A stretch of 64,000 nt of DNA from Tardiphaga sp. (lineage in GTDB: Bacteria > Pseudomonadota > Alphaproteobacteria > Rhizobiales > Xanthobacteraceae). Position 1 is the first letter of the stretch. The number at the start of each line of letters is the position of its first letter. The notes beneath the pieces are model-generated. The model ran no database searches and had not been told where the DNA came from. It saw only the letters and a list, made by a program, of their open reading frames with translations. The position numbers and the translations under genes were made by a program. The stretch is taken from assembly GCF_028290785.1 (NCBI RefSeq), contig NZ_JAQGJD010000294.1, positions 1 through 64,000 of the forward strand. Reading direction: 5' to 3'. Shown here piece by piece: positions 55,935 to 64,000 of this stretch.

Positions 55935-56446
55935 CAGCTCGCGCTCTCCGAATGACGCAACTGCATACGCCGGTGCAGCGCGGTGATGCGGCCATCGCCG
56001 GTCGGCTGGTAGAACACCGTGTAGCGCTTGGCGGTGGCGAGGAAGGCTTCGGCGTCGGCTTGCTTCTTCACCTCGAAGGCGTCGAAGCCGGCGCGTAGCA
56101 TGAACACGAACTGGTCGCGCAGCACCTGACCGGTGGCGCGCAACTCGCCTTTGAACTTGTAGCGCTCGCGCAACAGCCGCGCCTGGCTGTAGGCCCGGCC
56201 ATCGCGGAAGGTCGGGAATACCAGCGCTACGACCGCGAGCTTGTCGAGGTATGGCACGAGTTCGTCGAGGTCGCGGTTGTTCGGCCAGATCACGCCGGTC
56301 GGCGCTGCGCGTTGCGACAGCGCTGCAGCGTCCGCGAGAAACCGCACGGCCGGGATCAGCACCGCGCCCTCGACCGGAATCTCCGCATCGTCGGCAAGAT
56401 GAGCGAACGTGTCGGCGGCGACCCTGCCGTTCTTAACGAGTGGCAT
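55934..56446 (-). CDS. DUF934 protein of the sulfate-reduction operon
   Basis: This 170-aa protein is regularly encoded between cysI and cysH in proteobacteria. AEIPVEGAVLIPAVRFLADAAAL, GVIWPNNRDLDELVPYLDKLAVVALVFPTFRDGRAYSQARLLRERY and FDAFEVKKQADAEAF match DUF934. An accessory or electron-transfer role in sulfite reduction is inferred from context. It overlaps cysI by 14 bp. Confidence 0.9.
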   Translation of the reverse strand: MPLVKNGRVAADTFAHLADDAEIPVEGAVLIPAVRFLADAAALSQRAAPTGVIWPNNRDLDELVPYLDKLAVVALVFPTFRDGRAYSQARLLRERYKFKGELRATGQVLRDQFVFMLRAGFDAFEVKKQADAEAFLATAKRYTVFYQPTGDGRITALHRRMQLRHSESAS

Positions 56447-58088
56447 AGACGCGCTCCTTGAACGGCTCGACGCCGAGCCGCGTCACGGCCTCGACAAACA
56501 ATTCGTCTGGCCGCTGGCGCAGCGCCAGATAGGCCTCGACGATATCCTCGATCACATCGGCGACCTCGGCATAGGGTACCGCCGGCCCGATCAGCGTGCC
56601 GACCACCGCATGCTCGTCGGCGCGACCGCCGATGGTGATCTGGTAATACTCCTCGCCGTTCTTCTCGACGCCGAGAATGCCGATATGGCCGACATGGTGA
56701 TGGCCACAGGCATTGATGCAGCCGGAGATGTTGATATGCAGCCGGCCGATCAGGTTGGCGGTGTCGTGGTTGGCGAAGCGATGCGTTAGCTCCTGCGCGA
56801 TTGGGATCGAGCGGGTATTGGCCAGCGAGCAATAGTCCAGCCCCGGGCACGCGATGATGTCGGTGACCAGGTTGACGTTGGGCGTGGCGACGCCGATCTT
56901 GTCGAGCGCCTTCCACAGCGCCGGCAGGTCGCGCTTGGCCACATGCGGCAGCGCCAAATTCTGTTCGTGGCCGACGCGGATCTCGCCAAAAGAATATTTT
57001 TCCGCGAGATCGGCAATAGCGTCCATCTGGTCAGCGGTGGCGTCGCCGGGCGGTCCGCCGATTGGCTTCAGCGACAGCGTCACGATGCCGTAGCCCGGCA
57101 CCTTGTGCGGCGCGACCGAATTTTTGCGCCAGGCCTCGAAATGCGGATCGGCGGACGCCGACTTCAATTCGTCCGGCGTATCCGACAGAGTCTTGTAGTG
57201 CGGATAGGTGAAGCGCGAGCGGATGTCCTCTACCACCTCGTCGTCCAGCGTCAGCGCGGTGTCGCGCATCGCGATCCATTCTTCTTCGACCTCGGCGGCG
57301 AATTTCTCGATGCCGAGTTCGTGCACCAGGATCTTGATGCGCGCCTTGTAGATATTGTCGCGGCGACCGTACTGGTTGTAGACGCGAAGGATCGACTCGA
57401 CATAGCTCAGGATGTCGCGGCCGTGCACGAACGGCTTGATCAGCTTGCCGATGAACGGCGTGCGACCGAGCCCGCCGCCAACCAGAACTTCGAAGCCGGT
57501 CTCGCCGGCGGCGTTCTTGTGTATCCGCAGGCCGATGTCGTGCACCTTGATGGCGGCGCGATCATGATCGGACGCGGTGATGGCGAATTTGAACTTGCGG
57601 GGCAGGAACGAGAATTCCGGATGCAGCGTCGAATACTGCCGCAGCAGTTCGGCCCAGATGCGGGGATCCTCGACCTCGCCGGGCGCCACGCCGGCCCATT
57701 GGTCCGTAGTGACGTTGCGGGTGCAGTTGCCGGAGGTCTGCATGGCGTGGATGCCGACTTCGGCGAGGTCTTCCAGCGCATCGGGCAAATCGGCGAGCTT
57801 GATCCAGTTGAACTGGATATTCTGCCGCGTGGTGAAGTGGCCGTAGCCGCGATCGTAGCGCCGCGCCACATGGGCCATCTTGCGCAGCTGCGCCGAGGAC
57901 AGCGTGCCATAGGGAATGGCAACGCGGAACATGTAGGCGTGCAACTGAAGATAAACGCCGTTCATCAGCCGCAGCATCTTGAACTCGTCCTCGGTGAGTT
58001 CGCCGGACAGCCGGCGCTTCACCTGGTCGCGGAATTCGGAGACGCGCTCGTTGATCAGCGTGCGATCGATTTCGTCATAGGCATACAT
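56433..58088 (-). CDS. cysI: Ferredoxin-type sulfite reductase (nitrite/sulfite reductase hemoprotein)
   Basis: This 551-aa enzyme starts at 58088 (MYAYDEIDRTLINE); the first 85 residues of the longer ORF are spurious. Siroheme/4Fe-4S cysteines are in ACPGLDYCSLANTRS (C-x5-C, near 425) and SGCINACGHHHVG (C-x3-C, near 465). HFTTRQNIQFNWIK and TSGNCTRNVTTDQ are substrate-pocket blocks. It reduces sulfite to sulfide. No flavoprotein CysJ gene is present, so electrons probably come from ferredoxin. Confidence 0.92.
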   Translation of the reverse strand: MYAYDEIDRTLINERVSEFRDQVKRRLSGELTEDEFKMLRLMNGVYLQLHAYMFRVAIPYGTLSSAQLRKMAHVARRYDRGYGHFTTRQNIQFNWIKLADLPDALEDLAEVGIHAMQTSGNCTRNVTTDQWAGVAPGEVEDPRIWAELLRQYSTLHPEFSFLPRKFKFAITASDHDRAAIKVHDIGLRIHKNAAGETGFEVLVGGGLGRTPFIGKLIKPFVHGRDILSYVESILRVYNQYGRRDNIYKARIKILVHELGIEKFAAEVEEEWIAMRDTALTLDDEVVEDIRSRFTYPHYKTLSDTPDELKSASADPHFEAWRKNSVAPHKVPGYGIVTLSLKPIGGPPGDATADQMDAIADLAEKYSFGEIRVGHEQNLALPHVAKRDLPALWKALDKIGVATPNVNLVTDIIACPGLDYCSLANTRSIPIAQELTHRFANHDTANLIGRLHINISGCINACGHHHVGHIGILGVEKNGEEYYQITIGGRADEHAVVGTLIGPAVPYAEVADVIEDIVEAYLALRQRPDELFVEAVTRLGVEPFKERVYATR

Positions 58089-58098
58089 CGTACGAACC

Positions 58099-58413
58099 TT
58101 ACGCCGGAACCGGCAGATCGATGGTGACGCCCTGCGCGCGGATCTGTTCGCGCAGGTTGCCGGGCTTGATGGCGCCATTGTCGTTGACGGCGACTGGCGC
58201 GATGTAGGGCCCGATGGCGCCGACATCGTCGGCGGCGGATTCGGTGAGCATCGCGCGCGCCTCGTCGGCGGTACGCACGATCGCGGCTTTCGCGAGTTCG
58301 GTGGTCCAGCCCTGTTGCGTGTCGCGATAGATGACGACGCCATCCCAGGTGCGGTTGGCGGTCACCACCGAGGGGCCGGTGATCTTGATCTTCTGTTGCA
58401 GGGGAGAGGTCAT
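58099..58413 (-). CDS. DUF2849 protein of the sulfate-reduction operon
   Basis: This 104-aa protein is taken from ATG 58413, which overlaps the cysG stop by 4 bp. VVTANRTWDGVVIYRDTQQGWTTELAKAAI is the DUF2849 signature. This family is found almost only between cysG and cysI in alphaproteobacteria. Function is unknown; a link to siroheme insertion or electron transfer is speculation. Confidence 0.88.
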   Translation of the reverse strand: MTSPLQQKIKITGPSVVTANRTWDGVVIYRDTQQGWTTELAKAAIVRTADEARAMLTESAADDVGAIGPYIAPVAVNDNGAIKPGNLREQIRAQGVTIDLPVPA

Positions 58414-59846
58414 TCGGCTGCTACCAATATTTCCGAGGCGAGTTGGTTGATCTGGGCGGCGTGCCACGGCGCGGAATGCGCAACGACATCGCCGATGACG
58501 AGAATGGCCGGGCCGCCGTCGATCCGGGCGACCAGGTCGGGCAGGTTTTCCAGCGTGCCGACAGCGGCCTGCGCGTCGGGCCGGGTGACGCGGGCGAACA
58601 CGCCGACCGGCGTGTGCGGCGAACGGCCCGCCGCCAGCAGCCCGGCGCGGATCGAGGGCGAGGCGGTCATGCCCATATAGACGACCACTGTCATCTTCTC
58701 GTCGGTCAGCGTGCCCCAGTCGACGCTCTCCGCGTCGCGCGCTTTATGTGCGGTGAGGAAGGTGATGCGCAGCGCCTCATGGCGATAGGTCAGCGGCACT
58801 TCGAACTGCGCGGCGGCGCCGAGGCCGGCGGTGATGCCGGGAATGACAGAGTGCGCCACGCCAGCCAGGCGCAGCGCGTCGATCTCCTCGCCGCCGCGGC
58901 CGAAGATGAAACAATCGCCGCCCTTCAACCGCACCGCGCGCTGGCCGGCCTGCGCCGCATCGATCAGCAACCTGTTGATGGCGTCCTGGCCGATGCCGGG
59001 CTTGCCGACGCGGCGGCCGACCGGAATGCGCGACGCATCGCGGCGGACACGATCGAGAATTTCGGGCGAGACCAGTTCGTCGTAGAACACTACGTCGGCG
59101 TCCTGCAGCGCGCGCAGCGCCTTGATGGTCAGCAGGTCGGGATCGCCCGGCCCCGCGCCCACCAGCGTGACGCGGCCTTCGACAACACCTGCCGCCGGCG
59201 CGCCGGCAAAGGCGGAGGGATCGGTGATATCGTGCAGCGCCTGTTCGGCCTCGTCGCCGCGGCCGGCCAGCACCAGCGCGCCGATCGGGCCATCGACCAC
59301 GCGTTCCCAGAACCGGCGGCGCAGCGGAAACTCACTGATGCGTCCGCTGATCGGCTTGCGCCAGCGGCCGATCAAGCCGGCGAGATCGCCGATCCGCGCC
59401 GGCAGCAGCGCCTCGATGCTCTCGCGCACGCGGCGCGCCACCACCGGCGACGTGCCGCCAGTGCCGACGGCGACTACCACGTCGCCGCGATCGACGATCG
59501 CCGGGAAGATGAAGGTGGAATGTTCGAGGTCGTCCATCACATTGACCGGCACGCCCTTCGCCTTGGCCCGTACCGACAGCGCCGCGCCGACAGCGCCTGC
59601 ACCGGCACAAAGGATCGCGATCAGACCGGACAGGTCGGCCTCGAGCGGATCGCCTTTGGCGTGCTCGATCCGGGCGACGCCTTCGGGATCGAGTCCCGCG
59701 GTGTCGCGGTTGCCGTCGGTGGCGTACCAGCGAATCCGCGCGCCGGCCGCCAGCAGCAGCCGCAGCTTGGCGCGCACGAGTTCGCCCTCGCCGACCAATA
59801 GAATTGGTCCGGTCTGCAGATCGAGGAACACCGGCAAGAATCGCAT
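58410..59846 (-). CDS. cysG: Siroheme synthase CysG (uroporphyrinogen-III methylase / precorrin-2 dehydrogenase)
   Basis: This is a 478-aa fusion. Residues 1-205 form the NAD-dependent dehydrogenase/ferrochelatase half (LLVGEGELVRAKLRLLLAAGA, VAVGTGGTSPVVARRVRE). Residues 220-470 form the SUMT half (VTLVGAGPGDPDLLTIKALRALQDADVVFYDELVS, RLKGGDCFIFGRGGEE, VVYMG). It makes the siroheme needed by sulfite reductase downstream. It is the first gene of the minus-strand sulfate operon. Confidence 0.93.
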   Translation of the reverse strand: MRFLPVFLDLQTGPILLVGEGELVRAKLRLLLAAGARIRWYATDGNRDTAGLDPEGVARIEHAKGDPLEADLSGLIAILCAGAGAVGAALSVRAKAKGVPVNVMDDLEHSTFIFPAIVDRGDVVVAVGTGGTSPVVARRVRESIEALLPARIGDLAGLIGRWRKPISGRISEFPLRRRFWERVVDGPIGALVLAGRGDEAEQALHDITDPSAFAGAPAAGVVEGRVTLVGAGPGDPDLLTIKALRALQDADVVFYDELVSPEILDRVRRDASRIPVGRRVGKPGIGQDAINRLLIDAAQAGQRAVRLKGGDCFIFGRGGEEIDALRLAGVAHSVIPGITAGLGAAAQFEVPLTYRHEALRITFLTAHKARDAESVDWGTLTDEKMTVVVYMGMTASPSIRAGLLAAGRSPHTPVGVFARVTRPDAQAAVGTLENLPDLVARIDGGPAILVIGDVVAHSAPWHAAQINQLASEILVAAE

Positions 59847-59979
59847 GAACGCTCCGCTTCCCCGAAATCGGGGTTGACTGGAATTATTTTCTATATATGT
59901 CTCTCACAAGCCGCGCAAAGAGAAAATTATTTCTTCTTCGACGCGTTCTAATTGTAGAATTTTTGTCTCCAAACACCAA
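59847..59979. promoter_or_regulatory. Divergent promoter region of the sulfate-assimilation locus
   Basis: This AT-rich 133-bp block (attattttctatatatg, agagaaaattatttcttcttcg) between cysG and cysD must drive both arms. A cysteine/sulfur-responsive regulator binding here is expected but no gene for one is in the window. I could not fix -35/-10 boxes or an operator. Confidence 0.45.
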
Positions 59980-60906
59980 GTGTCGCAGATGCATCTTCTC
60001 GATAGCGATCAGAACGAGCCCGGGTTGCGCATTTCTCCAACCGCACCTGACGCGATGCCGCAGCAAAATCCAGGCCGGATCCATGCGCGTGCACGCACTA
60101 CAGTGGTATCCATGGACCATCTCGACGAGCTGGAAGCGCAGAGCATCTACATTTTCCGGGAGGCCTTTGCCCGGCTGAAGAAGCTGGCGCTGCTGTGGTC
60201 GCTCGGCAAGGATTCCAATGTGATGATCTGGCTGGCGCGCAAGGCGTTCTTCGGCAAGGTGCCGTTCCCCGCGCTGCATGTCGATACGGGCAAGAAATTT
60301 CCGGAGATGTATGCCTTCCGCGAGCAATACGCAAAAGAGTGGGGCCTCGACCTGAAGATCGACTATTGCCCGCCGATCGAAAGTATCGACCCGACGCTGC
60401 CGCCCGCGGCGCGCTCCGCGGCGCGAAAAACCGAGGGGCTGAAGCTGGCGCTGGCCAAGTACGGCTTTGACGGGCTGATCGCGGGCATCCGCCGCGACGA
60501 GGAAGCGACGAGGGCCAAGGAGCGCGTGTTCTCGCCGCGCGGCACCGAGGGCGGATGGGACGTGCGCGACCAGCCGCCGGAATTCTGGGACCAGTTCAAC
60601 GCCTCGCCGCCGCCGGGCGCGCATCTGCGCGTGCATCCGATCCTGCATTGGACCGAGTCCGACATCTGGGCCTACACCCAACGCGAAAATATCCCGATCA
60701 TCCCGCTCTACCTGGCGCAGAACGGCAAGCGCTACCGTTCGCTCGGCGATGCCGACATCACCAACCCGGTCGCGTCGAACGCGAAGACCATCGAAGAGAT
60801 CCTGATCGAACTCGAAACTTCCAAAGAGCCGGAGCGCGCCGGGCGTGCGCTCGACCACGAGACCGAAGACGCTTTCGAGCGCCTGCGCGTCGCTGGCTAT
60901 CTGTGA
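59980..60906 (+). CDS. cysD: Sulfate adenylyltransferase subunit 2 CysD
   Basis: This is a 308-aa product as an ORF; the conserved protein begins at [19 protein letters not shown] (ATG 60112), so residues 1-44 may not be translated. The PP-loop [34 protein letters not shown] and [17 protein letters not shown] are CysD/NodP blocks. With CysN it makes APS from sulfate and ATP. No good ribosome site distinguishes the possible starts at 59980, 60055 or 60112. The cysN start is 4 bp after the stop. Confidence 0.9.
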   Translation: MSQMHLLDSDQNEPGLRISPTAPDAMPQQNPGRIHARARTTVVSMDHLDELEAQSIYIFREAFARLKKLALLWSLGKDSNVMIWLARKAFFGKVPFPALHVDTGKKFPEMYAFREQYAKEWGLDLKIDYCPPIESIDPTLPPAARSAARKTEGLKLALAKYGFDGLIAGIRRDEEATRAKERVFSPRGTEGGWDVRDQPPEFWDQFNASPPPGAHLRVHPILHWTESDIWAYTQRENIPIIPLYLAQNGKRYRSLGDADITNPVASNAKTIEEILIELETSKEPERAGRALDHETEDAFERLRVAGYL

Positions 60907-60910
60907 CGCA

Positions 60911-62839
60911 ATGAGTGACGGCATGGACATCGCAGTTTCCCAAGCCACCCTGGCGACGCCAAACGGCACCACCCGCCCGCAGGTCCGCATTGTCATTGTC
61001 GGCCATGTCGACCACGGCAAATCGACGCTGGTCGGTCGCCTGTTGCACGAGACCGGCTCGCTGCCCGACGGCAAGCTGGAAATGCTGAAGGCCGTCAGTG
61101 CGCGGCGCGGCATGCCGTTCGAATGGTCGTTCCTGCTCGACGCGTTGCAGACCGAGCGCGACCAGGGCATCACCATCGACACCACCCAGATTCGTTTCCG
61201 CACCCAATCGCGCGACGTGGTGCTGATCGACGCGCCCGGCCACGCCGAATTCCTGCGCAACATGATCACCGGCGCCTCGCAGGCCGACGGCGCCGTGCTG
61301 ATCATCGACGCGCTGGAAGGCGTGCGCGACCAGACCCGGCGGCACGGCTACCTGCTGCATCTCTTGGGCATCAAGCAGGTGGCCATCGTCGTCAACAAGA
61401 TGGACCGCGTCGATTTTTCCGCGGCGCGCTTCAAGGAGATCAGCGACGAGATTTCGGCGCACCTGATCGAACTCGGCGTCACGCCGGCCGCTGTGATCCC
61501 GATCTCCGCGCGTGATGGCGATGGCGTCGCCGAACGCACGCCGAACATCGCCTGGTATGACGGCCCCACGGTGGTCGAGGCACTCGATGCGCTGCATCCG
61601 GCACGGCCGCTTGACGAACTGGCGCTGCGGCTGCCGGTGCAGGCGATCTACAAGTTCGACGACCGCCGCATCATTGCCGGCCGCATCGAATCCGGCAGCC
61701 TCAACACCGGCGACGAAATCGTCATCATGCCCACCGGCAAGATCGCGAAGATCAAGAGCGTTGAAAGCTGGCCGCAGACGCCGGTGGCGGGACCGCAGGG
61801 CGCCGGCCGCTCGGTCGGCATCACGCTGGACCGCGAACTGTTCGTCGAGCGCGGCGACGTTATCGCCCATGTCGATGCCGCGCCGCGCGACACGCGGCGG
61901 CTGCGCGCCCGGATCTTCTGGCTGCACGATGCGCCGCTGACCGAAGGCACGTCGATCCTGCTGCGGCTCGGCACGCGGGAATCCCGCGCCACGGTAGTGG
62001 CGATCGAAAAGGCGGTCGATCCCGGCGAGCTCGAAAGCGTCGCCACCAAGGCGATCGCGCGCAACCATGTCGGCGAGATCGATATTTCGCTGGCGCAACC
62101 GGTTGCCGCCGACACCTATTTCGACAATCCGCGCACCGGGCGTCTGGTCATCGAGGTCAATGGCCGCATCGCCGGCGGCGGGCTGGTGCTGTCGGTCAAT
62201 GCCGGACAGCGCGCCGTCCCGGCGAACATTGTGCCGGTGGAATCCGCGCTGCGAAGCGACGAACGCGCGGCGCGCCATCGCCATCACGGCGCGGTGGTCT
62301 GGCTGACGGGGCTGCCGGGCTCCGGCAAATCGACCCTGGCGCTGGCGCTGGAGCGTCGGCTGTTCGACCATGGCGGCTCGCCCGTGCTGCTCGACGGCGA
62401 CACGCTGCGCGCCGGCCTCAACAACGACCTCGGCTTCTCCGCGCAGGACCGCAGCGAAAACGTCCGCCGCCTCGCCGAAGTCGCCACCCACCTCGCCCGC
62501 AATGGCCACATCGCTATCGTCGCCGCGGTGTCGCCATCGCTGCACGACCGCGCCGCCGCGCGCGGCATCGCGGATACGCTGTTCCGGGAAATCTATGTGG
62601 CGACGCCCGCCGCGGTCTGCGAGCAGCGCGACCCCAAGGGCCACTACGCCAAGGCCCGCGCCGGCACGCTGCACGGCTTCACCGGGATCGGCAACGATTA
62701 CCAGGCGCCGACCGCGGTCGAACTGAGCATCGACACGTCACAGCTTGCTGTTAACGACGCGGTCGATGCGATCGAGCAGATGCTGTCGCGCAGCGGCATC
62801 CTGTTTGACGAGGTCATCGATCTCGCCTCCAATATCTGA
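60911..62839 (+). CDS. cysNC: Fused sulfate adenylyltransferase subunit 1 / APS kinase CysN-CysC
   Basis: This is a 642-aa fusion. Residues ~25-450 are the CysN GTPase: [23 protein letters not shown] and NKMDRVDF give G1, G3 and G4. Residues ~458-635 are the CysC kinase: [39 protein letters not shown] and [24 protein letters not shown]. The CysN half pairs with CysD and the kinase makes PAPS. The organisation equals NodQ/CysNC of rhizobia. The sulfate-binding protein gene follows 24 bp later. Confidence 0.94.
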   Translation: MSDGMDIAVSQATLATPNGTTRPQVRIVIVGHVDHGKSTLVGRLLHETGSLPDGKLEMLKAVSARRGMPFEWSFLLDALQTERDQGITIDTTQIRFRTQSRDVVLIDAPGHAEFLRNMITGASQADGAVLIIDALEGVRDQTRRHGYLLHLLGIKQVAIVVNKMDRVDFSAARFKEISDEISAHLIELGVTPAAVIPISARDGDGVAERTPNIAWYDGPTVVEALDALHPARPLDELALRLPVQAIYKFDDRRIIAGRIESGSLNTGDEIVIMPTGKIAKIKSVESWPQTPVAGPQGAGRSVGITLDRELFVERGDVIAHVDAAPRDTRRLRARIFWLHDAPLTEGTSILLRLGTRESRATVVAIEKAVDPGELESVATKAIARNHVGEIDISLAQPVAADTYFDNPRTGRLVIEVNGRIAGGGLVLSVNAGQRAVPANIVPVESALRSDERAARHRHHGAVVWLTGLPGSGKSTLALALERRLFDHGGSPVLLDGDTLRAGLNNDLGFSAQDRSENVRRLAEVATHLARNGHIAIVAAVSPSLHDRAAARGIADTLFREIYVATPAAVCEQRDPKGHYAKARAGTLHGFTGIGNDYQAPTAVELSIDTSQLAVNDAVDAIEQMLSRSGILFDEVIDLASNI

Positions 62840-62863
62840 CTATTGACCGATAGGGGACTTGTC

Positions 62864-63886
62864 TTGAACCGCTTTGTAATCGCCCTCGCCGCCGGACTTG
62901 GCGCCCTCTCCGCCGTCCCCGCCGCGCAGGCGCAGACCCCGACCACGCTGCTCAATGTCTCCTATGACATTTCGCGCGAGCTCTATGCGGAGATCAACAC
63001 CGCCTTCATCAAGCAGTGGAAGGCCAAGACTGGCCAGGACATCGCCATCAACCAGTCGCATAACGGCTCGTCGCGGCAGGCGCGCTCGATCCTCGAAGGG
63101 CTCGAGGGCGACGTCGTGACCTTCAACCAGGTCACCGACGTGCAGGTGCTGTACGACCGCGGCAAGCTGATCCCGAAGGACTGGGCGACGCGGCTGCCGA
63201 ACAATTCTTCGCCGTATTACTCGCTGCCGGCGTTCCTGGTGCGCGCGGGCAATCCGAAGGGCATCAAGGACTGGGGCGACCTGGTGAAGCCCGGCGTGCA
63301 GGTGATCTTCCCGAACCCGAAGACCTCCGGCAACGCGCGCTACACCTATCTCGCGGCCTATGCCTATGCGCGCCACACGCTGGGGGACGACGCCAAGGCC
63401 GACGACTTTATCAAGAAGTTGTTCGCCAACGTCCCGGTGTTCGACACCGGCGGTCGTGCGGCGACCACCACCTTCGTCGAGCGCGGCACCGGCGACGTGC
63501 TGATCACCTTCGAGGCGGAGACTTCGTCGATCCGCGACCTCGCGGGCAAGGATGCCGGCGGCAAGGACAAATATGAAGTGGTGGTGCCGCCGACCAGTCT
63601 GCTGGCGGAGTTCCCGGTCACCGTGGTCGATAAATATGCCGAGAAGCACGGCACCACGGCGCTGGCCAATGCCTATCTCGAATTCCTGTATTCGCCGGAA
63701 GGCCAGGCCATCGAGCTGAAGGGTTACAACCGCGTCGCCGATCCGGCGGTGATGGCGAAGCAGAAAGACAAGTTCCCCGAGGTCAAGCTGTACCGCGTCG
63801 AGGACGAATTCGGCGGCTGGGACAAGTTGAACAAGGAGCACCTGAATTCAGGTGCGAAGCTGGATCAGTTGTTCGGGGGAAGGTGA
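62864..63886 (+). CDS. Second sulfate-binding periplasmic protein
   Basis: This 340-aa protein is taken from TTG 62864 behind aggggacttgtc; the signal peptide NRFVIALAAGLGALSAVPAAQAQ starts there. SYDISRELYAEINTAF, NQSHNGSSRQARSILEG, IFPNPKTSGNARYTYLAA and FVERGTGDVLITFEAE align with the Sbp at 54077, but the two are clearly diverged (for example FIKQWKAKTGQ versus [11 protein letters not shown]). It may bind thiosulfate or another oxyanion, or sulfate with other affinity. No permease genes follow, so it presumably uses CysTWA. Confidence 0.9.
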   Translation: MNRFVIALAAGLGALSAVPAAQAQTPTTLLNVSYDISRELYAEINTAFIKQWKAKTGQDIAINQSHNGSSRQARSILEGLEGDVVTFNQVTDVQVLYDRGKLIPKDWATRLPNNSSPYYSLPAFLVRAGNPKGIKDWGDLVKPGVQVIFPNPKTSGNARYTYLAAYAYARHTLGDDAKADDFIKKLFANVPVFDTGGRAATTTFVERGTGDVLITFEAETSSIRDLAGKDAGGKDKYEVVVPPTSLLAEFPVTVVDKYAEKHGTTALANAYLEFLYSPEGQAIELKGYNRVADPAVMAKQKDKFPEVKLYRVEDEFGGWDKLNKEHLNSGAKLDQLFGGR

Positions 63887-63901
63887 CGCGAGCGATGATC
63901 G

Positions 63902-63995
63902 CGTAGGGTGGGCAAAGCGAAGCGTGCCCACCTTTTTTGAGAGCATGCCAACAGATGGTGGGCACGGCGCAAGTGCGCCTTTGCCCACCCTACGG
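63902..63995. repeat. Dispersed palindromic repeat (family C)
   Basis: cgtagggtgggcaaagcgaagcgtgcccacc and ggtgggcacggcgcaagtgcgcctttgcccaccctacg flank a ttttttgagagcatgccaac core. It directly follows the second sulfate-binding protein gene and may terminate it. Confidence 0.85.
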
Positions 63996-64000
63996 CTGCT

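Noticed and set aside
59897-60178. 93-aa plus-strand ORF in the cys divergent region
   Set aside because: Overlaps cysD in another frame and looks like random basic sequence.
60758-62674. 638-aa minus-strand ORF opposite cysNC
   Set aside because: Antisense shadow; the plus-strand CysN-CysC motifs are complete.

Overview
The window reads as chromosomal DNA of an alphaproteobacterium, most likely a member of the Bradyrhizobium/Rhodopseudomonas group (Nitrobacteraceae). The evidence is high GC, an RcdA-type DUF1465 protein, DUF1192, DUF4164, DUF2849 and DUF934 proteins, a zapA - 6S RNA - 5-formyl-THF cyclo-ligase arrangement, ferredoxin-type sulfite reductase, and many palindromic intergenic repeats of the kind seen in this group. 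No rRNA, tRNA, CRISPR array, prophage or insertion sequence was recognised.

Layout. 1-274: broken or partial regulator at the edge. 498-3027 (minus): ymdB-like phosphodiesterase, 5-FTHF cyclo-ligase, 6S RNA, zapA, DUF4164. 3311-11761 (plus): central carbon block tkt - gap - 47-aa membrane peptide - pgk - coiled-coil protein - class II aldolase - mazEF toxin-antitoxin pair - class I aldolase - ThiE-like protein. 11769-16708: Sel1-repeat protein, suhB, YeiH-family exporter and a secreted LprI-like protein. 17035-22067 (plus): an accessory-looking trio of class III cyclase/TPR protein, soluble PAP2/vanadium-haloperoxidase-like enzyme with 13 Gly-Ala-Ala repeats, and subtilisin-like protease. 22125-26496 (minus): RND efflux pump. 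26737-28571 (minus): CFA-type methyltransferase plus DUF1295 protein. 28750-30952 (plus): MotA/TolQ-like and coiled-coil OmpA pair. 31058-35147: GNAT, a second (ParE-type) toxin-antitoxin pair, ABC exporter, rpmE, TetR regulator.

35385-50931 is mixed housekeeping: MipA-like outer-membrane protein, acyltransferase, RcdA homologue, DUF1192, a candidate small RNA, quinone oxidoreductase, a large 7TM-PAS-GGDEF-EAL protein, a GT-C-like membrane protein, YqgE/AlgH, a DsbD N-domain protein, a flippase, 3-hydroxybutyrate dehydrogenase with a patatin-like lipase, and a CAP lipoprotein.

51202-63886 is a nearly complete assimilatory sulfate locus arranged divergently. The minus arm encodes siroheme synthase, DUF2849, sulfite reductase, DUF934, APS/PAPS reductase, a sulfate-binding protein and the CysTWA importer. 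The plus arm encodes CysD, fused CysN-CysC and a second sulfate-binding protein. Together they import sulfate, activate it to APS/PAPS, reduce it to sulfite and sulfide, and supply the siroheme cofactor.

The items most worth a second look are the cyclase/haloperoxidase/subtilase trio (17035-22067), the three-hairpin candidate sRNA with an anti-Shine-Dalgarno loop (about 38475-38580), the mazEF pair with a perfect 14-bp palindrome wedged between two non-homologous aldolases, and the small membrane peptide inside the gap-pgk interval.
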